Origin: Acidobacteriota bacterium
Lineage (GTDB): Bacteria > Acidobacteriota > Terriglobia > Terriglobales > Acidobacteriaceae
Direction of reading: 5' to 3'
Assembly: GCA_025353435.1 (NCBI GenBank)
Contig: JANXQR010000470.1
Span: forward strand, 1 to 5,141
DNA: 5,141 nucleotides
Under the pieces are notes generated by a model. That model saw nothing but the letters and a program-made list of their open reading frames with translations. It did not search any database and was not told the DNA's origin. The first letter of the stretch is position 1. Each line of letters starts with the position of its first letter. The translations under genes were made by a program, and so were the position numbers. Of this stretch, positions 1 through 5,141 are shown piece after piece.

Positions 1-867
1 GGCGAATTCCTGGTAGCCAGTCGTATGGGCGGCAATATATTCCACATCGATAAGGCCATCGCGAATGAGCACATGGGCGATGCCGTTGATGAGTGCGATA
101 TCGCTTCGGGGCTTCACGGGAAGGTGAATGTCGGCCATCATCGCTGTCTTTGTGACGCGCGGATCGACGACGATCAACGTTCGGCATTTGTTGCGTTCAA
201 GCCGTTGGCACAGGATTGGATGATTGTCTGCAATGTTGGCGCCAATCAGAAGGATTACATCAGCAGACTCCATGTCGGCATAAGAGCCTGGAGGGCCATC
301 GCTGCCGAAGGAAAGCTTGTAACCGGAGACCGCGCTGGCCATGCAAAGTGTTGTATTGCCATCGAAATTTGACGTGCCGAATCCGAGTTGCACCAACTTG
401 CCAAGCGTGTAGAACTCTTCAGTGACCAACTGACCGGTCCCAATCACCCCGAGCGATTGCTTCCCATACTTGCTCTGAATCGACGTGAACTTCTCGACCA
501 TCACATCGAGCGCTTCATCCCAGCTAACGGGCGTCAGGTGTCCCTTTTTGCGCAATAGTGGCTGTATTGCCCGGCCGGGCGCGGAGAGAATGTGATGTTC
601 GCTCAAACCCTTGGGACAGAGTTTGCCGCGATTGACGGGATGATGCTCATTGCCTCGCACCGCTACCGCTTTGCCGTCCCTCACTCCAACTTCCATCCCA
701 CAGCCAACCGAGCAGTATCCACAGGTTGTTTTCACCCATCGGTCAGCGACGCGAGTCGCAGACATTTTCCCGAAGCGGGAGTCAGTGCCGTAGCTGTACT
801 TTTCACGCAACGTGTCGATGCCCAGTTTCCGGCGGACGCGATTCCAGAACGAATGTTTGAGAATCAA
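1..867 (-). CDS. nasA: Assimilatory nitrate reductase catalytic subunit, NasA/NarB type (partial, C-terminus beyond left edge)
   Basis: Molybdopterin oxidoreductase expected to reduce nitrate to nitrite in the cytoplasm. I translated 289 uninterrupted codons from a TTG at 867-865 to the window edge; relatives are about 700-900 residues, so roughly 60% is missing. Residues 49-84 carry the N-terminal [4Fe-4S] ligands Cys49, Cys52, Cys56 and Cys84 in CGYCSVGC...LCPKG, and Lys86 is the usual electron-relay lysine between cluster and molybdopterin. Cys175 in NTTLCMASAVSGYK is the expected molybdenum ligand; cysteine there fits the Nas/Nap group, whereas DmsA uses serine. GANIADNHP (209-217) and VDPR (234-237) are family motifs. 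The TTG overlaps the preceding stop and has a strong ribosome binding site; ATG at 765-763 (codon 35) is an alternative but has only a weak GGGAAA upstream. There is no Tat signal: RVRRKLG lacks a hydrophobic stretch after it. Formate dehydrogenase is the main alternative, but the LCM segment and the nirA neighbourhood favour nitrate. Confidence 0.9.
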   Translation of the reverse strand, partial: MILKHSFWNRVRRKLGIDTLREKYSYGTDSRFGKMSATRVADRWVKTTCGYCSVGCGMEVGVRDGKAVAVRGNEHHPVNRGKLCPKGLSEHHILSAPGRAIQPLLRKKGHLTPVSWDEALDVMVEKFTSIQSKYGKQSLGVIGTGQLVTEEFYTLGKLVQLGFGTSNFDGNTTLCMASAVSGYKLSFGSDGPPGSYADMESADVILLIGANIADNHPILCQRLERNKCRTLIVVDPRVTKTAMMADIHLPVKPRSDIALINGIAHVLIRDGLIDVEYIAAHTTGYQEFA

Positions 868-2540
868 TTGCGACCTCCCCGGACGAAAGTGAGCGCCATA
901 TTCAAAGGCACAACCGAGACAAAGAAGAGATACCGTGCCATGAATACGCCGGCCAACCCGGTGAGGGCAGCCAATATGTTAAGCCGCGCTACCGCGAAAC
1001 AGGCAGCAAGGCCAACCATTGCGAATGAGGCGAAGAGCACCGCACGGAGCGATTCAGTCCTGAGCAGCGAGGCGCTGGCGCGTCGTTCATATACACGCGA
1101 GAAGCGGAGCCTGCCGCAACGAACTACCTGATTGACGATCCATAGAGCAGCAAAGGCAATCACGGGTTGGGCTGCAGAAGTGGTGGGATCTCGGCTGGTT
1201 GAGATCCAATGCGAACCCGCCATTTCCGCAAGCCGATTGGCAACGACATGAAGCGGGGAGGCAATGAGCGATCCCAAAAATGCTGTACTGAGGAGAAAGT
1301 CGAGCGGAGTATGGATCAGATTCCACGAAGGTCGTGCGGGGACAAGATAGATGCATGCGCTGCAGATTGTTCCGCCGATTGCGGCGATTGCCGCGGTCCA
1401 CCCAAGACCGGTTAGGAATTCAGGACGAAGCGATAGCTGAGGCGCCGACGCACGACCAATGAGCGCCGCAAGCCGTGTGTCGCGAATCGCCGCGGCACCG
1501 TAGAGCGCGGTGCTTACGGCCAGGGTACTGAAGAAAATGGTGTACAGAAGAACTTCCCGGCTCACCCATGATCGGCGCCACATCTTGAGAGCTCGCCACG
1601 CATACGCCGGCCTGCCGAGGTGCATTGCAGAGACAGCCAGTGCAATTGAAGTAATCAACAGCTCCGCGGCGAGGCTGGTCCAGGCAACGTTGTTCTGCAC
1701 TAACTCATAGATCAAGGCACCGGAGACGGACTGTACCAGGGTCGTCATAACAACGAGCGAAAGGTGAGCGTGCTCGCGGTGTGCGTGTCCCAGATCCACG
1801 TGTTCCAACTTGGCTGTAGACTGGGGGAGCGTGATGCGTGTTGTGGAGATTGTGTGTCCGGCAGCGGGCATTCCGGGCGACTCGGCTGTTGCGTAGTCCT
1901 CACGCCACGCTGACATATTGACAATTTCGATTTCAATGGCCGACTCCGGGCAGGCATTAACGCAGGCCGGTTCAAGACCGTCGGCGAGGCGCCCATGGCA
2001 CATGTCGCACTTGCCCACGACCCCACGTTCTGGGTTGAACTGTGGGACGCTATACGGACAATTCCACACACAATATTGACAACCGATACAGGCATCGGCT
2101 GAATGGAGGACGATGCCCGTGGCAGGGTCTTTGGTGTACGCATCGACGGGACAGCCCTTCAAGCATGCCGCGTCCAGGCAGTGATTGCATCCCATGGAGA
2201 GGTAGCTGCGCTGGGTGTCAGGCCATGCACCGCCTTCAACCTCGCCGAAGCGGCGCCAGTGGATCTCTGCAGGATTGTTGTTCTGTTCATTGCATGCAAT
2301 CTCACAGGAACGGCACCCTATGCATTTGGTCATGTTGAAGTGGAAGCGGTATTGTTCATCGGCTTCCAATGACCGGCCGGGAATGAGGGCTGCATCGACC
2401 TGCAAGGTGGAACCGGCGGCCTGTCCGGCGGCCACCAATTCGAAAAGTGAATCAGTCCCGCGGCCGCCCGCTCCGGTGGTGAGACGCACGAGCGCAGCGG
2501 CGTCTGCTGATTGGGCGCGCTCATGCAGGGGCAGGGTCAT
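864..2540 (-). CDS. DmsB-DmsC fusion: four-cluster [4Fe-4S] electron-transfer protein joined to a quinol-oxidising membrane anchor
   Basis: A 558-residue protein that probably takes electrons from membrane quinol and passes them to the molybdoenzyme encoded next to it. Residues 70-200 match the DmsB/NarH-type ferredoxin: sixteen cysteines in four groups (73/76/79/83, 118/121/126/130, 151/154/157/161, 178/181/193/197), enough for four [4Fe-4S] clusters. Residues 260-545 match DmsC, with eight hydrophobic segments at about 260-280, 290-309, 329-351, 376-400, 412-435, 456-473, 500-520 and 522-545. The DmsC hallmark HLGRPAYAWRAL (307-318) and SWVSREVLLY (324-333) are present, with His307 and Glu329 at the places of the quinol-site His65 and Glu87 of E. 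coli DmsC. A histidine-rich linker (five His in 247-259) joins the halves. The N-terminus is about 55 residues longer than ordinary DmsB before the first cysteine. No signal peptide is visible. The ATG at 2540 has only a weak ribosome binding site (GAGAG about 13 bases upstream); an in-frame TAA lies a little further upstream, so no large extension is possible. Confidence 0.9.
   Translation of the reverse strand: MTLPLHERAQSADAAALVRLTTGAGGRGTDSLFELVAAGQAAGSTLQVDAALIPGRSLEADEQYRFHFNMTKCIGCRSCEIACNEQNNNPAEIHWRRFGEVEGGAWPDTQRSYLSMGCNHCLDAACLKGCPVDAYTKDPATGIVLHSADACIGCQYCVWNCPYSVPQFNPERGVVGKCDMCHGRLADGLEPACVNACPESAIEIEIVNMSAWREDYATAESPGMPAAGHTISTTRITLPQSTAKLEHVDLGHAHREHAHLSLVVMTTLVQSVSGALIYELVQNNVAWTSLAAELLITSIALAVSAMHLGRPAYAWRALKMWRRSWVSREVLLYTIFFSTLAVSTALYGAAAIRDTRLAALIGRASAPQLSLRPEFLTGLGWTAAIAAIGGTICSACIYLVPARPSWNLIHTPLDFLLSTAFLGSLIASPLHVVANRLAEMAGSHWISTSRDPTTSAAQPVIAFAALWIVNQVVRCGRLRFSRVYERRASASLLRTESLRAVLFASFAMVGLAACFAVARLNILAALTGLAGVFMARYLFFVSVVPLNMALTFVRGGRN
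874..880 (-). promoter_or_regulatory. Strong ribosome binding site of the nasA-type gene
   Basis: The minus strand reads GGGGAGG here, six bases before the TTG at 867-865. It lies inside the last codons of the dmsBC-like gene, and it decides the choice of TTG over the in-frame ATG 34 codons later. The stop of the upstream gene and the TTG share bases (TTGA), so translation of the two proteins is probably coupled. Confidence 0.75.
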
Positions 2541-2604
2541 GTTGTGTCTCAGCTCTCTCGTTGTATCCGTTTCGCCGTTTTAGTCCGTTTCAGTTAGCGG
2601 CGTT
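2541..2604 (-). other. Intergenic leader between flavoprotein and dmsBC-like genes, with repeated CGTTT words
   Basis: This is the only gap of any size in the window. On the plus strand the word CGTTT occurs four times, at about 2568-2572, 2576-2580, 2586-2590 and 2601-2605 (the last runs into the stop codon of the flavoprotein). On the message strand these read AAACG. A five-pair stem CGCCG/CGGCG with a long 20-base loop can be drawn at 2573-2602, but no U-run follows, so it is not a convincing terminator. A GAGAG run about 13 bases before the ATG may help ribosome binding. I see no clear -10/-35 promoter. Confidence 0.4.
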
Positions 2605-4374
2605 TCAATAGACGTCGCGGTGGTAGCGGTGCTGCTCCTTAAGTGACTGCAGATAGTCATCCGCCGCTTCCGAATTCATGCCGCCTTGCTTGGCGACTAT
2701 GGCATGAAGCGCGGAATGCACATCCTTTGCCATGCGCGATGCATCGCCACACACGTACAAACTTGCGCCTTCCTCGAGCCACGTCCAGAAGTCCGGCGCG
2801 TGTTCGAGCATCTTGTCCTGCACGTAGACCTTATGGTCCTGATCGCGAGAGAATGCGGTGTCCAACCGAGTGAGATGACCGTTGCCATGCATGGACTCGA
2901 GTTCTTCGCGATAGAGATAGTCAGTGGCTGCACTCCGCTCGCCGAAGAAGAGCCAGTTGCGTCCCGTCGCGCCATTGGCGCGACGTTCATGAAGGAATCC
3001 GCGAAACGGTGCAACACCGGTGCCCGGGCCGATCATGATGATCGGGGCGGCGGGGTCGGAAGGTAGCCGGAATTTTTTATTCGGCTGGATGTAGATGGGC
3101 AGGCGATCGGAGACAGACACCCGGTCTGCGAACAGGGTCGAGCAGACGCCTCCGCGTTCCCGTTGGTGCGATCGATACCGTACCACCGCGACGGTCGTGT
3201 GAATCTCTCCGGCATGGGCGGCAGGGCTTGAAGAGATGGAATAGAGCCGCGGAGTAAGCCGGGGAAGCATCGTGGCCAGGTCAGAGGCATCCTCTATCAC
3301 TCCAGGGAACTCAGCGAGCAGGTCAATCAAGCCGCGGTCGTAGACGTAACTTTCGAGTTGTGCCTGGTGATCGGGCACCAGCAAGTCAAGAAGCTTGGCG
3401 CATCTTCCTCGCTTTGCATACTCGGAAACGATTTTCCGGTTGAGGCGCGTGATCTGGAGTTGCCGGGCCAACGCATCGTGGAGAGTGGTGGCTCCGTTCT
3501 TACCGCAAACTACTTGCTCGTTGCCGTTGAATCCTGCTTTCTGCATGATCTCGGCAACAAGATTGAGATCGTTACTGGGGACGACGCCACACGCGTCTCC
3601 TGCCTCATACGTGATCTGAGCTTCTGCGATTGAGAACACGACATGCAGCGTTGCCTTGCTTGATGCGCCGTGAGTGAGTTGCCTTCTCTCAACCACAGGC
3701 GCAAACATTGGATTCTCGCGGGTGTATACGGAAACGGGCGCCGGATTCAGATGGGTTGCAGCTGCGGTTGAACCAGCAGCATCCGCATTTTGACCTTGCC
3801 GCTTCTCTTTCAGACTTGCCAGAACGCTTGTCTTCCACCGAGTGAAGGGCTCATCAACTTCCACGTCGCACTCCACCCGGTCACAGATGCGATTGGCCCC
3901 GAGGGCAGCGAGCTTGGTATCGACGTCGATGCCAAACTTGCAGAACTGCTCATAGTGCCGATCGCCCAACGCGAGGACGGAATAGCGCAGCTTCTCAAAT
4001 CGTGGAAAGTGCTCCAGGCAAAGAGCCTCGAAGAAGGGCTGGACCCCGTCCGGCGCGTCTCCCTCTCCGTAAGTGCTGACAATTAGAACAGCATATTCCT
4101 CCGCCGCCAAAGCTGCCGGAGTGTAACCAGCGAGAGTTGATACCGCGGGAACATGTCCCTGGCCTTTAAGTTCTTTCGCGAGTTTGCGCGCCAAACCTTC
4201 AGCCGTGCCTGACTGCGATGCGTACAGAACTGCGATGCGATGTGATGCCTTGGCTTCCACCGGTGCAGACGGCGCTGCGGAAGAAAACATGCCGGCCAGC
4301 ATGCCGTTGAGCCACGCTCTTTGCTCCTGCGTGAAGGGAGCATTTTCAGGGATGTAGGGAATGGATGTGTTCAT
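2605..4374 (-). CDS. cysJ: CysJ-like NADPH-dependent diflavin reductase (sulfite reductase flavoprotein alpha-type), likely electron donor to NirA
   Basis: A complete 589-residue cytoplasmic flavoprotein that should carry electrons NADPH to FAD to FMN to a siroheme reductase. Residues 45-190 are a flavodoxin domain: FMN loop SQSGTAEG (53-60), STYGEGDAPDG (100-110) and ALGDRHYEQFC (135-145). Residues 215-370 form the connecting and FAD domain, with RLYSISSS (376-383) and GGVCSTLF (408-415) binding FAD. The NADP domain has IGPGTGVAPFRGF (448-460), FFGERS (476-481), CGDASRMAKDV (542-552) and a terminal Tyr589. SRDQDHKVYVQDK (509-521) contains the Ser, Arg, Lys and Gln that recognise the 2'-phosphate, so NADPH is preferred over NADH. 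Residues 13-30 (PFTQEQRAWLNGMLAGMF) resemble the N-terminal helix of enterobacterial CysJ. Length matches CysJ (about 600). The start ATG lies three bases after the nirA stop. The symbol names the family; placement between nirA and nitrate reductase genes points to nitrite rather than sulfite reduction, though a role in both cannot be excluded. Confidence 0.93.
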   Translation of the reverse strand: MNTSIPYIPENAPFTQEQRAWLNGMLAGMFSSAAPSAPVEAKASHRIAVLYASQSGTAEGLARKLAKELKGQGHVPAVSTLAGYTPAALAAEEYAVLIVSTYGEGDAPDGVQPFFEALCLEHFPRFEKLRYSVLALGDRHYEQFCKFGIDVDTKLAALGANRICDRVECDVEVDEPFTRWKTSVLASLKEKRQGQNADAAGSTAAATHLNPAPVSVYTRENPMFAPVVERRQLTHGASSKATLHVVFSIAEAQITYEAGDACGVVPSNDLNLVAEIMQKAGFNGNEQVVCGKNGATTLHDALARQLQITRLNRKIVSEYAKRGRCAKLLDLLVPDHQAQLESYVYDRGLIDLLAEFPGVIEDASDLATMLPRLTPRLYSISSSPAAHAGEIHTTVAVVRYRSHQRERGGVCSTLFADRVSVSDRLPIYIQPNKKFRLPSDPAAPIIMIGPGTGVAPFRGFLHERRANGATGRNWLFFGERSAATDYLYREELESMHGNGHLTRLDTAFSRDQDHKVYVQDKMLEHAPDFWTWLEEGASLYVCGDASRMAKDVHSALHAIVAKQGGMNSEAADDYLQSLKEQHRYHRDVY

Positions 4375-4377
4375 GGG

Positions 4378-5141
4378 TTACGCTCGCTCCTGGGCAGCGC
4401 AAAAAGACTTGAGTTCCTCGATACTGTGCCTTCGGGCGAAACTCAGAAATGTTTCATCTGTCATCCGACGCTCTACGTAGGCGGCGAAGAGCTGTTCCAT
4501 CAATGGAGGCAATTGACTGTATGGAATGGCGGAGAACAACTCGCGGGCGAGCCCTCTGTCTTGATCAGAACCGCCGCCAAGGAAGACTTGATAACCCTCT
4601 TGGCCGGCCACTTTGGCGCCGAGCAGCCCAATGTCACCGATATAGTGCTGCGCGCACGAATGGGGACAGCCGGTCACATGGAGGTTTACTGGTTGGTCAA
4701 TCTTGAAGCGGGCATCCAACAGATTTGCTAACTCGACCGCGTGAGCTTTTGTGTCAGAGGCAGCAAAGCGGCAACCACGATTCCCAGTGCAGGCAACGGT
4801 CCCGCTCAGCACTGTGCCCGCAGTAAACTCGAGGCCTGCGGCACGAAGCGCATTGCACGCCGCTTCTACGTTGGCGCTCGATATATTGGGAATGAGGAGA
4901 TTCTGCCAGACAGTCAGCCGCAATTCTCCGCTCCCGCAATTGTCCGCAATTTCTGCCAGTGCGTTCATTTGGTTAGCCGGTAGTTTGCCGACAGGGACGG
5001 ACACGCCAATGTAATGCAAGCCCTGCTGGCGTTGCGCATGCACTCCGATGTGCGCAGCGCGATCGATTGGATTTCTTGGTTCGCACTCCGATTCAGGAAA
5101 GCGAATCATGGGGAAAGCGAGACGCTTCTCCGTCTCTTCCA
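4378..5141 (-). CDS. nirA: Siroheme/[4Fe-4S] nitrite reductase, NirA type (partial, N-terminus beyond right edge)
   Basis: C-terminal 253 residues of a nitrite/sulfite reductase family enzyme, expected to reduce nitrite to ammonium with six electrons in the cytoplasm. The frame is open through to the window edge, so the ATG at 5109 is internal; family members are about 500-600 residues, so about half is missing. Numbered from that internal Met, residues 20-75 form the second ferredoxin-like half domain (GLHYIGVSVPVGKL, LRLTVWQNLLIPNI). The coupled siroheme-[4Fe-4S] ligands are Cys107 and Cys113 in ACTGNRGC and Cys148 and Cys152 in TGCPHSCAQHYIGDIGLLG; the last cysteine bridges cluster and siroheme. 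The CTGN and CPHSCAQ wording fits NirA-type enzymes better than CysI, which has a differently worded first cysteine pair and usually CPNGC. It is followed directly by a CysJ-like reductase, the usual partner of CysI, so sulfite reduction remains a minority possibility. Confidence 0.9.
   Translation of the reverse strand, partial: EETEKRLAFPMIRFPESECEPRNPIDRAAHIGVHAQRQQGLHYIGVSVPVGKLPANQMNALAEIADNCGSGELRLTVWQNLLIPNISSANVEAACNALRAAGLEFTAGTVLSGTVACTGNRGCRFAASDTKAHAVELANLLDARFKIDQPVNLHVTGCPHSCAQHYIGDIGLLGAKVAGQEGYQVFLGGGSDQDRGLARELFSAIPYSQLPPLMEQLFAAYVERRMTDETFLSFARRHSIEELKSFCAAQERA
4387..4391 (-). promoter_or_regulatory. Ribosome binding site of the flavoprotein gene, inside the end of nirA
   Basis: AGGAG on the minus strand, 12 bases before the ATG at 4374, a rather long spacing. 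It lies in the last nirA codons; only CCC separates the nirA TAA from the ATG, so the flavoprotein is likely translated by ribosomes finishing nirA. Confidence 0.5.

Noticed and set aside
25..372. Plus-strand reading frame of 115 codons
   Set aside because: Fully antisense to the molybdenum-ligand region of the NasA-type gene; no motif and no need for it.
592..1131. Plus-strand reading frame of 179 codons across the nasA/dmsBC junction
   Set aside because: It lies antisense to two well-supported genes, has a low-complexity Arg/Ala-rich product with no recognisable motif, and is explained by the GC-rich codon pattern of the opposite strand.
1374..1398. Short repeat-like stretch (gccgattgcggcgattgc)
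   Set aside because: It encodes the alternating Ala/Ile residues of a membrane helix (about 382-389) in the DmsC-like domain; codon repetition explains it.
864..2540. Dimethyl sulfoxide or polysulfide reductase as the function of the left-hand pair
   Set aside because: The adjoining catalytic subunit has a cysteine at the molybdenum-ligand position in a Nas-like LCM context and no Tat signal, and nirA is upstream, so nitrate is the better substrate.
2573..2602. Possible hairpin CGCCG/CGGCG in the gap after the flavoprotein gene
   Set aside because: Only five pairs with a 20-base loop and no U-run on the message strand, so it is not supported as a terminator.
2686..3066. Plus-strand reading frame of 126 codons
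   Set aside because: Antisense shadow of the NADP-binding domain of the flavoprotein.
4321..4731. Plus-strand reading frame of 136 codons
   Set aside because: Antisense to the nirA C-terminus and the flavoprotein start; no ribosome binding site or family resemblance seen.
5107..5109. ATG as the true start of the right-hand reductase gene
   Set aside because: The frame stays open upstream to the window edge, and the protein from here would hold only the second half of the NirA fold; it is an internal methionine.

Overview
The window holds four genes, all on the minus strand and read from right to left. They cover almost every base. Together they look like the core of an assimilatory nitrate-to-ammonium operon. 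From the right edge the order is: the C-terminal part of a siroheme/[4Fe-4S] nitrite reductase of the NirA type; a complete CysJ-like NADPH diflavin reductase; a complete fusion of a DmsB-like four-cluster iron-sulfur protein to a DmsC-like eight-helix membrane anchor; and the N-terminal part of a cytoplasmic molybdopterin nitrate reductase of the NasA/NarB type, which runs off the left edge.

The genes are tightly packed. The nirA stop and the flavoprotein start are 3 bases apart. The flavoprotein and the dmsBC-like gene are 64 bases apart, the only real intergenic stretch. The nasA TTG start overlaps the dmsBC-like stop in the string TTGA and has a strong GGGGAGG ribosome binding site. No promoter, terminator, RNA gene, repeat array or mobile element is visible. 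The operon promoter must lie beyond the right edge, inside or upstream of the missing part of nirA or earlier genes.

Proposed working model (inference from families and gene order): the NasA-type subunit reduces nitrate to nitrite with electrons from membrane quinol, passed through the DmsC-like anchor and the four [4Fe-4S] clusters of the DmsB-like domain. The NirA-type enzyme then reduces nitrite to ammonium with electrons from NADPH, delivered by the CysJ-like flavoprotein instead of ferredoxin. No Tat or Sec signal is visible on the nitrate reductase or the iron-sulfur protein, so the catalytic side should face the cytoplasm, unlike the periplasmic DmsABC enzyme.

The organism is a bacterium of moderately high GC. 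The arrangement (NirA, CysJ-like, DmsBC fusion, NasA-type) and the wording of the proteins remind me of soil Acidobacteriota, but this is recollection and not a database result. Nothing suggests recent horizontal transfer or gene decay: reading frames are intact and key cofactor ligands are present in all four genes.
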